DNA of 64,000 nt from Zea mays. Its lineage: Eukaryota; Streptophyta; Magnoliopsida; Poales; Poaceae. Positions 46,002-57,003 of the stretch are shown one piece after another; position 1 is the stretch's first letter, and each line of letters starts with the position of its first letter. The DNA lies in NCBI RefSeq assembly GCF_902167145.1, contig NC_050101.1, positions 135,810,990 through 135,874,989 of the forward strand, given 5' to 3'. The notes under the pieces were generated by a model. The model was not told where the DNA came from. It searched no databases and saw only the letters and a program-made list of their open reading frames with translations. Made by a program: the position numbers and the translations under genes.

Positions 46002-46315
46002 TTTTCGCCGGCCTCAGGGGGCCGCCAAAAATAGAAATACTATTTTCGTCAAACCTTATTTTCGGCGGCCTGGTCTGGCGGTCGCCGAAAATACATTGTT
46101 TTCGGCGGTTGTTATGGCGGCCGCCGAAAATAGGCTATTTTCGGCGGCTGGACCCTGGCCACCGAAAATAAGCCTTTATTTTCGGCTGATTTTTTCTGGT
46201 GGCCAGAAACCACCGAAAATAAGCCTAAAGCCGTCGAAAATAGCTTATTTTCGGCGGCGAAGGCCTTATTTTCGGTGGTTTTTGGCCGCCAAAAATGACT
46301 ATAGCTCCCGTAGTG
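46002..46315. repeat. Right subterminal repeats and terminus of the CACTA element
   Basis: About 15 copies of the TTTTCGGCGGC/GCCGCCGAAAA motif in both orientations, many with one or two changes, then the terminus GCTCCCGTAGTG. They are denser and more varied than at the left end. Confidence 0.85.
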
Positions 46316-46909
46316 AAACTCCATAAGAAGAAAGTTCCTAAAACAATAAATGAAGCAATCAACATGAACAAGGAAAAGGGTAAAAATTCAATTAGTCATG
46401 TTGTTTGCACTGATCACCTCTATATGTCATCCAAGAGCAAAAAGGGAAGAGAAAAAAGGAGGTGCTTCAAGTGCAAGGAATTAGGCCACTTCATTGCATC
46501 TTGTCCACAGAAAGACAAGGATGAAAGGATGAGCAGATACTTTAGATGCAACGATAAAGACCATGTGATCACTTCATGCCCGCTCATGAAGAATCAAAGA
46601 CGTGCATTCCTCACGATGACCCTCACCAAAAACAAGAATGGACAGCAAGCATCATACCAAGGTGAGCGACGCTTCTACTACAAGTGTGGTGAGCAAGTTC
46701 ATCTACGAAAGGTTTGTAAGAAGGGTAAGGTTCCTAAGCAAATAAATTCATCTCATTTTTATTCGTTTAGGAGACCTAAATCATACACTTGTGCTAGACC
46801 CATGTTGAGATCACCTAGAACTAGCACAAATGCTATTTGGGTACCAAAGGCTCTTTTAGATGAATGTTATGGACCCATCACGAGATGGGCACTAAATTGC
46901 GTCACCTAG
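46316..46909 (+). pseudogene. Copia gag, 3' part, with zinc knuckles
   Basis: It continues in phase from 39062 (TSD AAA is one Lys codon) as KLHKKKVPKTINEAIN. Only the first of three CCHC knuckles is whole (CFKCKELGHFIASC, about 46461-46502). The second has FRC and the third YYKC in place of the first Cys of the motif. It ends with IWVPKAL...ECYGPITRW and a stop at 46909. No pol frame follows. Confidence 0.75.
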
Positions 46910-48101
46910 ACCATGCAGGTGCCTCGAGATGTACTGGAGAGACCTTGGGAGAGCTTAAGACGGTTAATTCAACTCTATGCTTAAGTTGTCAATTTTATTG
47001 TCTATTTATTGACCCAAGGTTGAATTATTGTGCAATACTAATCCCATGTTCATCTCGAGTTAAATAAGTTATAGAGGTCCTTAATCATTATTGGTGACTC
47101 AAGCAAAGGACTTTGATGAGAATCTGTAACTTGCTCTCCAAAGGATGGTACCTGTGTATCTTAAGTGCATTATTTTCAATCTGTATTACTCTTAAGTTAG
47201 CTTGTCTTGCTTGACCTATCCTTGGAGTAATTATACTTTTAAGATTGCTTGTTGTATAATGTCATTCATTTGGTGTTCTGGTAATCCATATTTTTCAATA
47301 TAATAATCATGCTTGCTTAATCATGGTTGTGTGCTTTATAATGTATATCTCTTGAATCTTTCAAATTGGTAGGTTTTCATTTGATATATCTATCTACCAT
47401 GATTATCTCTCTTGGTATATATGGCTAATCCTGTATCTTTTTGTGTAAATCATGTTGTATTGTTTTTGATGATTATGCATCGATTTATATTAACATATGT
47501 GCAAGCATGATAGTTTTGTTTAGTTCATGTTCACATGATTTCTTTGTCTTGGTACTCTGTGTATACCAAAACAAGAAATCCATGTTGTGTCTCTGATGCA
47601 CCCCCTTGAGCTATGAGGTGCATGAGCAAAAGGAGCCCTCAATTAGTGACACCAGGTGCTCTCACTCCACACTACCTAAAAGAGTGGATCTCATGGTGTT
47701 TAGTTAAAAGGAAAAGCTATGGAGTAGGGAACTATGTAATTCATTGAAAATCTTGAAGTTCCATTGAATGTGATCATAGTAGTTTTCTTGCCTTTTGATT
47801 GGTAGTATCTTGGCTTAGGTGCTTTATGCTTTAATATATTGTTTCCTTTCATTTGGTGTACCTAAGCAATTTCTTTTTAATCAGAGTGTGTCCAGATCTC
47901 ATGCTTAGATGTTGTTATTTCAATATATGATCCTGGCTTTTTCAATTGGTATATGTGTTGTAATGATCATCAAGCATGTAGCATGCCTATGTTGCTTTCA
48001 AAGTGTTATATCTCTTGAAGCATGTTTGTTTCCATTAGGCATAAGTTGTATTATGTCATTTTTATTTGATATCTTTTTGTGATGCAATTGATATATAATG
48101 C
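46910..48101 (+). other. AT-rich non-coding part of the copia element
   Basis: Nearly 1.2 kb with no ORF above about 70 codons and no pol motif. Its composition resembles the post-pol spacer of SIRE-type elements, so a deletion may join gag directly to the 3' spacer. Confidence 0.5.
48097..48101. repeat. LARD target-site duplication, left copy (AATGC)
   Basis: AATGC directly before TGTAACGCC, identical to 56999-57003. Confidence 0.95.
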
Positions 48102-49970
48102 TGTAACGCCCTGAATTTGGGGGTAGAATTTTTTCTTCTTTTCTCTCACCAAATTCAGGCGTTACTCTTTCCTTTTTCCCTTTTCTTCTCGCCAAGCCTT
48201 GATATTTTCAAAAGTTATAGCGAGAATTAGCTCGACATCTTGTGCAACCAAAACCTAGAACTATTTTTGTTTGTTGCATCATGCCGGATTATGCACTCTT
48301 TTGTTTGTGGTTGAGTGAAGTGGAGAATTAGGCATATAAGAAATTGTGGAAATTAGAAAAAGCCTTTTCTTTTTCTCTCTCCCCCCTTTCTCTCTTTTGG
48401 CCCAGCTGCCCCCCTCCCCCCCCCCCCCCCCCCCCCCGCCGTGGGCCGTTCCGGCCGGCCCACACCACGCTCACCCCCCTTTCCCCCCCTTTGGGCCCAG
48501 TCGGCCCAACCGCCCCTTCCCCCTTTTTTTTCTTTTTCCAAAATTCCCTCCCCGCGGGCCCCGCCCGTCATCCCCTCCCCCTCCCCCAACTCTCTCTCTC
48601 CCCTAACCCTAGCCGTCGTCGCCCCCGTCCCGCCCCCGCGCCGCCGCCGCCCCTCCCCAGCGCCGCCGCCGCGCCGGCCTCCCTCTCCGGTGAGGTTTCT
48701 CCCTCTCCCCTCCCTCCTCTCCTCCCCTCCCTCCTCCTTCCCTCCCGCCGGCGTCTCCCGCCCCCGCGTCATGGGCGCGCCCGCCTCGGCCCCGGCGAGC
48801 TCGGTCCCGGCCCCGGTCGCCCCGGCCTCGCCCGCGCCCGGCCGGCCCCGCGCCCGGTCGCCCTCGGCCGCCCCGCGCTCGGCCGCCCGCTCGGCCGCCC
48901 TCCCCGCGCCGCCCCCAGCTCGGCGAGCTCGGCCCCGGCCCCGGCCACCCCCGGCTCGGCCGCCCTCGGCCCCTCGCGTCCGGCCGCCCGCTTGGCCGCC
49001 CGCCCCTCGCCGCCGCTCGGCCGCCCCGCCTCGGCCACCCCCGGCCCCGGCGCGCCTCGCTCCGGCGAGCCCGCCCCTCGCCGCGCCTCGGCTGCCCCGA
49101 CTCGGCCGCCCCCGCGTGAGCCCCGCTCGGCCCCTCGCGTCCGGTTGCCCCCGTCCGCCCCGCCCTCAGCCGCCTCGCCTCCGGCGAGCCCCGCGCCCGC
49201 TCGGCCCCGCCCCGTGCCCCGGCTCGGCCGCTCCCGTCGTGCCCCGGCTCGGCCACCCGCCCCCGCGCCCGGCCTCGCCCGGCCGTGTCCTCGCCCGGCC
49301 GCGTCCTCGCTCACCCGTGCTCGCTTGCCCCGGCGCGCTTGCCCGCTCGCCCCGCCGTGCCTTGCTCGCGTCGTGACGGCCCCGACGTGGCCTTGAGCTC
49401 GGCCTAGCGTGCCTATGGCGCGCGGCTTTGAGCTTGGCTAGCGTACGGCCCCGACGTGCGCACGGCTAGTTCGTGGCGTGTGCGTGCGGCCTCGCGCGCG
49501 TGCTCGCGTAGTGCGCGTGCCTTGGCACGACCCGTCGTGCCCCGTCTACCCCCCCCCCCCCCCCCCCCCCCCCGTGTCCTATGCGCGCTAATCACGTGTT
49601 TATATTAATAAGATAGGAGTCTCAATTTGGAAATTGGTTACGTTAGTTAATTTGTATAGCTAATTGCCTGACTCATTTAATGTTAATCTACTAAAAGTGG
49701 TCACGTTTACATTAGTGCATGTAGCTAATTCTTTTGTTAAGACCAATTGGAATTAGAACACGTGACGTCTAGTTATTCATCAACCCATAGTGCGTCTCGG
49801 GCATAAGCTTTAACTCTCGCGAGACCCTTTTCTCATTTCTTTCTAACCATGGTAAGTTCATTATCGTATGTGATATTCTATGCATATTTACTTCATTTGT
49901 TCTCTTGTATGGTGTACTGTTTGTTCCCTAATTTGAATGGATGGATGTATGTATGCTTGCAATCGCATAG

Positions 49971-51085
49971 AGAACGATCCGGTTGAAGAGCCCGAGGAAC
50001 TCGCAGGAGAAGCCCCTGAGCAGCAGTCGGTTGGTGGAGGCAAGTGTCCCTTGACCTATCTCTGTCCTATTCATTCTTTAATTCACCTCCCGCATCACAC
50101 ATTTATGCCTAAGGATTGACTAGCTTTGTTATCCATGTCCTTGTTTACCTATTTGGGTTGGATTATTATTGTTTAGCTTTATGCTATTGCTCAAACTCTA
50201 ATCAATGAACATGATGAGATTATCTATGATACGCTGTTTTCCCTTCTCTTATTATGATGTCGTACTTGTGGTCTTCAAGGGGGCTCGAGCGGTTTCTCGA
50301 GTGCCTCTCCGTAAGGACCTGTTCTATGGATGACCGCCCGGGAAAACAGTGCAACCATGAGGGTGGAATGGGATGCCCTTAGCTGAATAATTAGAGGATC
50401 CAGGGTGTAGATCACTTAGCCGTCGTGCCGTCAATGGGGCTCGGTGTATGCGGCTCGCTCTGCCAAGTTTGGGTTCGCCCCTTGGGGAGGAGTGCGGTGC
50501 ATTTAGGAAACCTAACGGGTGGCTACAGCCCCGGGGAATCTTTGTAAAGGCTACGTAGTGATGCCCTGCTGGGTCACCTTGGTAGTGATCAATGGAGAGT
50601 CATGATCTCCGGGCAGAAAGGGAATCACGGCTTGTGGGTAAAGTGCACAACCTCTGCAGAGTGTTTGAAAAACTGATATATCAGCCGTGCTCGCGGTTAT
50701 GAGCGGCCAAGGGAGCTCCAGTGATTAGTGGTACTTGATCAGAGACATTATGGTACATGTGGCTATGAGATCGATGGTTTTGGTTATGATTATGGTGCTG
50801 GTAAGTGGTACATCGGGCTAATAACTTGGGTTAATGCTAAAACCTGGCTTTTTATTAGTAAATAATAATCGGACCAACTAAAAGCAACTGCTTGACTTAC
50901 CCCCACATAAAGCTAGTCCACTACAGCCAAACAGGATACTTGCTGAGTATGTTGATGTGTACTCACCCTTGCTCTACACACCAAACCCCTCATCCCCAGG
51001 TTGTCAGCATTGCAACCACTGCTCAAGAGAAGATGAAGCTGTGGAAGGAGACTTCCAGGAGTTCCAAGACTACGACGAGTTCTAG
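49971..51085 (+). CDS. Possible two-exon LTR-encoded peptide in the LARD 5' LTR
   Basis: Block A is 49971-50039 (69 bp, acceptor ATCGCATAG) and block B is 51000-51085 (86 bp, acceptor CATCCCCAG, ending TAG). Block A ends GGAG/GCAAGT, again a GC-type donor. The joined frame reads EEPEELAGEAPEQQSVGGG into GCQHCNHCS, then EAVEGDFQEFQDYDEF and stop. Against the Tekay-type copy, block B has no indel and 9 base differences, 6 at third positions of this frame; block A differs in length by exactly 3 bp. Upstream, CCATG/GTAAGT at 49847-49856 is a further donor; using that ATG selects a different, basic frame that is also open. Product unknown. Confidence 0.35.
50944..50965 (+). promoter_or_regulatory. 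LTR hairpin TGAGTA...TACTCA in the LARD LTR
   Basis: A 6-bp stem with a 10-nt loop, preceded by CTTGC and followed by CCCTTGCTCTAC, as in the Tekay-type LTR at 7293. Confidence 0.5.
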
Positions 51086-51346
51086 GCGTGGGTTAGCGGC
51101 AACCCCCAGTCGGCTGCCTGTGACGGCCGCGGTTATCTACGTTTCGTTTTCGCACTTTGATTTATTGTAAGGACTATATGGACGTCTCAGACGTATGATG
51201 TAATCGACTATTATTTCCCTTTTAATACCATTTTGAGCACTGTGTGATGATGTCCATGTTATGTAACTGCTGTGTACGTGAATAACTGATCCTGACACGT
51301 ACATGGTTCGCATTCGGTTTACCTTCTAAAACTGGGTGTGACATAA

Positions 51347-51359
51347 GTGGTATCAAAGC
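51347..51359 (+). other. Primer-binding site of the LARD element
   Basis: TGGTATCAAAGCC, identical to the PBS at 7687 and 3 nt from the LTR end. Confidence 0.85.
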
Positions 51360-51602
51360 CGTGCTGACTGTAGGACCGCTAACCTAGAATAGAATGGTCG
51401 TTCTAAGGATTATAGACCTCTGTCCTTGCCTTGACTTTGGTATCCCTTCAAAAGTTGGTCATATCGACCAAACCTATGTTCTACTATATATTATACCTTG
51501 CTGAAAATTGTGTTTTATTCTAATCCTTCATTTATTTATGGTTTATTACTTGCTGGTCATACTAGTTCTATTCTCACCCTTTTGCTTGAGACACCTTTGT
51601 AG
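51360..51602 (+). other. Leader of the LARD element, ending in an acceptor-like AG
   Basis: Homologous to the Tekay-type leader (GACTGTAGGACCGCTAACCTAG near 51368). It ends ACACCTTTGTAG directly before an ATG at 51603. The ORF from that ATG is only about 40 codons, so the start context survives while the gene is gone. Confidence 0.5.
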
Positions 51603-51609
51603 ATGCCCC

Positions 51610-53150
51610 CTGACCATAATCTTCTTATCTTTTTGGGATTCTTTCCTCTTTCATCATCAAATTGCTACCATCTGGCGAACTCTAGTCCTTTGGTATTGAC
51701 ATGCTTGTATCCCTTTAATACTCTTGTTTCAAATACTTGCCTCTAAATTTCTATTGCCTACTTAAAACATTTCAGTTTATATGTTCATGACCTTTATGCC
51801 TTTTGAGACCTTTTCCTTTTCTGTTGTTAAGTCGCTATCTTTCGACAATTTCTTTACTCTTGGTATTGGTATGCTCATCTCCTTGAAATCTCTCATACTC
51901 TTATCTTTTTATGCCTACCTTTATATCCCAATAACTGTTCAGGACATTTCAGTTAACATGTCCTTGACCACCCCTATTTCTCAACGGTCCATGAGCGATC
52001 ATTTTATGTTGCCCATCCTTGGTGATCTCGTTGTTCCTTTATAACTTCTATCGATAATGAATTCTTACTTCAACCATTCTATTGCACCCTCACCTATCTT
52101 ACCGTTGATTGTTTTCTCCACTTCGCCACGTCATGAGTCTTGCCTTAACTTTATCCTTTGTCATGCCTTTTGTTATAATCACCTTCACCTTGGACACCTT
52201 TATATCTTGTTTGATGTTTGTCTCATACCTGCCCTTTAAAATCACCTCTCTTCCGTCTCATTCTGAGAGCTACACTTTACCTATCTTTACCTTGGTCGTA
52301 TCCTCTTCTTTGGCTTGCGAGTTTGTAACTTCATCCTTTGTTGTGCTTTTGTTTGTTATTGCCTCCACCTTTCTCTCTTGATCTTACCTTGGTAATTACT
52401 CCATGCCTGTTATCTAAAATCTCCAATCTTCCATCTCCGTTCAAGAGTGGCAGTTTACCTATCTGGCCCTTGGACGTACCCTCTCCTTTTCCGTTTGTAG
52501 GTCTTGTCTTAACTCCATCCTTTGTGGTACTTATATTCTTGGTTCTTATGCACATTTACTTCCTCTCCTACATCCTCGTCCGTTATCACCTTTAAACCCT
52601 CGTGATACCTATGCCCTTGCCCACATGCTTACATTGAACCTACCCCTTTGAGCCTCCTCTTTTCCATCCCTGTTCGGGGATAATGCCTCATCTATTTCAT
52701 CATTGACTGCTCCCCCTTCTTTGACACCTTACCAGTTCTGTCAAAAAAATTCCTTTGTTGTGTGTTCGACCATTATCACCTTAACCCTTGTCGTCCCTCG
52801 ATCCTTACCTTGATGCTTGCCCGCATTTTAAAGCCACCTCTCCCATTTCATTCCAAGAGTGAGGTCTTGCCCATCTCGCTCTTGTCCGTTCCCTTTTCCT
52901 CTGTCGCATTGCAAGTCTTAGCTTTTGCTCGATATCACCCTTACCTTCCTAATATCTAGATCTTTCCATGATGCTTACCCTATGCCTACCTTTTGAAATA
53001 TCATCTTTCCTATTTTGATTTGAGAATGATGTTTTACCTATCTTGACTTTGGTTGCATTCTCTCCCCTGTCGGTTACAATCCTTGCTTTAGCTCCATCCT
53101 TTATAGTGCTCATGCCCTTATTCTGTATGTCTTATTATTCCCCTTGCCTT
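51610..53150 (+). repeat. Degenerate tandem repeats of about 175-185 bp filling the LARD interior
   Basis: The anchor ACCTATCTTNCC recurs near 52091, 52277, 52456, 52689, 52870 and 53037. A second anchor like CTTNACTCCATCCTTTGT recurs near 52140, 52320, 52505, 52735, 52915 and 53090. Most spacings are 167-186 bp, with one of about 233. The first part shows the same period (GGTATTGACATGC near 51690, GGTATTGGTATGC near 51863; CATTTCAGTTNA...ATGT near 51769 and 51944). Units are heavily diverged, C/T-rich on the plus strand, with no conserved reading frame. Confidence 0.65.
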
Positions 53151-53770
53151 TCGATGGCCTTAGAATAGTTTTCCCTTGGTAAGGAAGGACCACCATTTAA
53201 TTAAAAGTTACGTATAGCAACGAGATGTTTGTTGTTGTATGCTTGTGTTGTTTGTCTTTGTGTGATGACTGATTTGCTTCTTTGTGATGAGTGTTGATGT
53301 GTTGTGGCCCTTGGTCCGCAATGACATCAGTTTACTAGTTGAGTGCCATAGAGTTAAGTAGTTGGGTTCTCCCCCTGCTCTCTCTAATCGGTCTATACTT
53401 ACGTTTTCTCGCTATTCTTTCCTCTCACACCTGTCCATTTGGCAACCTCCAACCTCTCTTAATCAGTCAAGATCAGAGTTGGCAGCATCTTCACCAAGTG
53501 CGTACAATGCTTCTGTTAAGGGGGTTAGCCACTAACCCCAATGAAGGCAATGCGATCAACATCAACCAACAAGATCGGAGTGGCGCAACGGAAGCATGTG
53601 GGGGTCCTAACCCACAGGTCCAGGAGATCCTCAAGAACTGCATCAATTGGTCTCGAGCATCTGAAAGTCGAAGCAACAAGTCCGCAAGTTAAGGTTGCAG
53701 AGTGAAAGCCAACTCAAGAAGGTCATGATCAACCAATGAACCAATCTCATTTTCTTGCTAGCCTCTTCTT
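53151..53770 (+). other. 3' internal region of the LARD element
   Basis: Non-coding. A frame at 53339-53692 has no recognised domain. The final part leads into the hairpin-PPT module shared with the Tekay-type element. Confidence 0.5.
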
Positions 53771-53806
53771 GAATCTCGAGGGCGAGATTCTGTTAAAGGG
53801 GTTAGA
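53771..53806 (+). other. Hairpin and polypurine tract of the LARD element
   Basis: GAATCTCG-AGGG-CGAGATTC (53771-53790), then the AAAGGGGTTAGA tract (about 53795-53806) and the 3' LTR at 53809. Same module as 13934-13970. Confidence 0.8.
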
Positions 53807-53808
53807 TT

Positions 53809-56800
53809 TGTAACGCCCTGAATTTGGGGGTAGAATTTTTTCTTCTTTTCTCTCACCAAATTCAGGCGTTACTCTTTCCTTTTTCCCTTTTCTTCTCGCC
53901 AAGCCTTGATATTTTCAAAAGTTATAGCGAGAATTAGCTCGACATCTTGTGCAACCAAAACCTAGAACTATTTTTGTTTGTTGCATCATGCCGGATTATG
54001 CACTCTTTTGTTTGTGGTTGAGTGAAGTGGAGAATTAGGCATATAAGAAATTGTGGAAATTAGAAAAAGCCTTTTCTTTTTTTCTCTCCCCCCTTTCTCT
54101 CTTTTGGCCCAGCCGCCCCCCCTCCCCCCCCCCCCCCCCCCGCCGTGGGCCGTTCCGGCCGGCCCACCCCGCGCCCACCCCCCTTTCCCCCCCTTTGGGC
54201 CCAGTCGGCCCAACCGCCCCTTCCCCCTTTTTTTTTTCTTTTTCCAAAATTCCCTCCCCGCGGGCCCCGCCCGTCATCCCCTCCCCCTCCCCCAACTCTC
54301 TCTCTCCCCTAACCCTAGCCGCCGTCGCCCCTCCCCGGCGCCGCCGCCGCGCCGGCCTCCCTCTCCGGTGAGGTTTCTCCCTCCCCCCTCCCTCCTCTCC
54401 TCCCCTCCCTCCTCCTTCCCTCCCGCCGGCGTCTCCCGCCCCCGCGTCATGGGCGCGCCCGCCTCGGCCCCGGCGAGCTCGGTCGCTCCGGCGAGCTCGG
54501 TCCCGGCCCCGGCCGCCCCGGCCTCGCCCGCGCCCGGTCGCCCTCGGCCGCCCCGCACTCGGCCGCCCGCTCGGCCGCCCTCCCCGTGCCGCCCCTGGCC
54601 GTCCCCGGCCCGGCCGGCCCCGGCTCGGCGAGCTCGGCCCCGGCCCTTGCCACCCCCGGCTCGGCCGCCCTCGGCCCCTCGCGCCCGGCCGCCCGCTTGG
54701 CCGCCCGCCCCTCGCCGCCGCTCGGCCGCCCCGGCGCGCCTCGCTCCGGCGAGCCCGCCCCTCGCCGCACCCCGGCTGCCCCGGCTCGGCCGCCCCCGTG
54801 CGAGCCCCGCTCGGCCCCTCGCGTTCGGCCGCCCCCGTCCGCCCCGCCCTCGGCCGCCTCGCCTCCGGCGAGCCCCGCGCCTCGGCTCGGCCACCCACCC
54901 CCGCGCCCGGCAGTGTCCTCGCCCGGCCGCGTCCTCGCTCGCCCATGCTCGCTTGCCCCGGCGCGCTTGCCCGCTCGCCCCACCGTGCCTTGCTCGCGTC
55001 GTGACGGCCCCGACGTGGCCTTGAGCTTGGCCCAGCGTGCCTATGGCGCGCGGCTTTGAGCTCGGCTAGCGTACGGCCCCGACGTGCGCACGGCTAGTTC
55101 GTGGCGTGTGCGTGCGGCCTCGCGCGCGTGCTCGCGTAGTGCGCGTGCCTTGGCATGACCCGTCGTGCCCCATCTACCCCCAGACACCCCGTCTACCCCC
55201 CCTTCCGTGTCCTATGCGCGCTAATCACGTGTTTATATTAATAAGATAGGAGTCTCAATTTGGAAATTGGTTACGTTAGTTAATTTGTGTAGCTAATTGC
55301 CTGACTCATTTAATGTTAATCTACTAAAAGTGGTCACGTTTAAATTAGTGCATGTAGCTAATTCTTTTGTTAAGACCAATTGGAATTAGAACACGTGACG
55401 TCTAGTTATTCATCAACCCATAGTGCGTCTCGGGCATAAGCTTTAACTCTCGCGAGACCCTTTTCTCATTTCTTTCTAACCATGGTAAGTTCATTATCGT
55501 ATGTGATATTCTATGCATATTTACTTCATTTGTTCTCTTGTATGGTGTACTGTTTGTTCCCTAATTTGAATGGATGGATGTATGTATGCTTGCAATCGCA
55601 TAGAGAACGATCCGGTTGAAGAGCCCGAGGAACTCGCAGGAGAAGCCCCTGAGCAGCAGTCGATTGGTGGAGGCAAGTGTCCCTTGACCTATCTCTGTCC
55701 TATTCATTCTTTAATTCACCTCCCGCATCACACATTTATGCCTAAGGATTGACTAGCTTTGTTATCCATGTCCTTGTTTACCTATTTGGGTTGGATTATT
55801 ATTGTTTAGCTTTATGCTATTGCTCAAACTCTAATCAATGAACATGATGAGATTATCTATGATACGTTGTTTTCCCTTCTCTTATTATGATGTCGTACTT
55901 GTGGTCTTCAAGGGGGCTCGAGCGGTTTCTCGAGTGCCTCTCCGTAAGGACCTGTTCTATGGATGACCGCCCGGGAAAACAGTGCAACCATGAGGGTGGA
56001 ATGGGATGCCCTTAGCTGAATAATTAGAGGATCCGGGGTGTAGATCACTTAGCCGCCGTGCCGTCAATGGGGCTCGGTGTATGCGGCTCGCTCTGCCAAG
56101 TTTGGGTTCGCCCCTTGGGGAGGAGTGCAGTGCATTTAGGAAACCTAACGGGTGGCTATAGCCCCGGGGAATCTTTGTAAAGGCTACGTAGTGATGCCCT
56201 GCTGGGTCACCTTGGTAGTGATCAATGGAGAGTCATGATCTCCGGGCAGAAAGGGAATCACGGCTTGTGGGTAAAGTGCACAACCTCTGCAAAGTGTTTG
56301 AAAAACTGATATATCAGCCGTGCTCGCGGTTATGAGCGGCCAAGGGAGCTCCAGTGATTAGTGGTACTTGATCAGAGACATTATGGTACAGGTGGCTATG
56401 AGATCGATGGTTTTGGTTATGATTATGGTGCTGGTAAGTGGTATTCTTTCCGTTTGGAAAGGGTACATCGGGCTAATAACTTGGGTTAATGCTAAAACCT
56501 GGCTTTCTATTAGTAAATAATAATCGGACCAACTAAAAGCAACTGCTTGACTTACCCCCACATAAAGCTAGTCCACTACAGCCAAACAGGATACTTGCTG
56601 AGTATGTTGATGTGTACTCACCCTTGCTCTACACACCAAACCCCCCATCCCCAGGTTGTCAGCATTGCAACCACTGCTTAGGAGAAGATGAAGCTGTGGA
56701 AGGAGACTTCCAGGAGTTCCAAGACTACGACGAGTTCTAGGCGTGGGTTAGCGGCAACCCCCAGTCGGCTGCCTGTGAAGGCCGCTGTTATCTACATTTC

Positions 56801-56998
56801 GTTTTCGCACTTTGATTTATTGTAAGGACTATATGGACGTCTCAGACGTATGATGTAATCGACTATTACTTCCCTTTTAATACCATTTTGAGCACTGTGT
56901 GATGATGTCCATGTTATGTAACTGCTGTGTACGTGAATAACTGATCCTGGCACGTACATGGTTCGCATTCGGTTTACCTTCTAAAACCGGGTGTGACA
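53809..56998 (+). repeat. 3' LTR of the LARD element
   Basis: TGTAACGCC...GGGTGTGACA, 3,190 bp. It is shorter than the 5' LTR mainly in the GC-rich tract. It carries a 22-bp segment near 56442-56463 that the 5' LTR lacks, flanked by GGTA on both sides, consistent with slippage or microhomology deletion. Confidence 0.95.
55604..56740 (+). CDS. Possible two-exon LTR-encoded peptide in the LARD 3' LTR
   Basis: Block A is 55604-55672 and block B is 56655-56740, with the same donor, acceptor and stop. One block-A and three block-B base differences from the 5' copy; the frame stays open. Confidence 0.3.
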
Positions 56999-57003
56999 AA
57001 TGC
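56999..57003. repeat. LARD target-site duplication, right copy (AATGC)
   Basis: Directly follows the 3' LTR and matches 48097-48101. Confidence 0.95.

Larger units (their letters stand above)
39063..46315 (+). mobile_element. CACTA (En/Spm-superfamily) DNA transposon, 7.25 kb
   Basis: The left end is CACAACAAGAGCTACAGGCA. The right end, read inward on the other strand, is CACTACGGGAGCTATAGTCA. So the left terminus has CACTA changed to CACAA. Both ends carry many copies of a TATTTTCGGCGGC / GCCGCCGAAAATA motif, the usual subterminal binding repeats of CACTA elements. Two gene remnants lie inside, a tnp2-type transposase and a Transposase_24-type second gene, both on the plus strand and both broken. 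TSD AAA, in the copia gag. Confidence 0.9.
48102..51343 (+). repeat. 5' LTR of the LARD element
   Basis: TGTAACGCC...GGGTGTGACA. A TATA-like GCATATAAGAAATTG occurs near 48331. A strongly GC-rich, low-complexity stretch (48400-49550) has runs of more than 20 C near 48417 and 49550. Longer reading frames there are composition artefacts. A small GT-AG intron-like segment (49852-49970) follows CCATG. Confidence 0.95.
48102..56998 (+). mobile_element. Non-autonomous Tekay-type element (LARD): long LTRs, no gag-pol
   Basis: LTRs 48102-51343 (3,242 bp) and 53809-56998 (3,190 bp), tRNA-Met type PBS, polypurine tract and a perfect AATGC target duplication. The 2.46-kb internal region has no gag, protease, RT or integrase trace; it consists mostly of degenerate tandem repeats. 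This matches a large retrotransposon derivative, mobilised by enzymes from a related autonomous element. Its LTR ends, PBS, hairpin and PPT resemble those of the element at 4079-17575, so a Tekay-type partner is likely. Outside the GC-rich tract the LTRs look about 99% identical. Confidence 0.9.

Noticed and set aside
46910..48101. Envelope-like gene in the copia element, as in some SIRE elements
   Set aside because: No frame longer than about 70 codons, and no signal peptide or membrane segment.
48344..49396. 350-residue Pro/Ala/Arg-rich frame in the LARD LTR, with others in overlapping frames and in 54053-55024
   Set aside because: Several frames on both strands are open at once in the same C/G-only repeats. 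Stops are simply rare at this composition; there is no domain and no codon bias.
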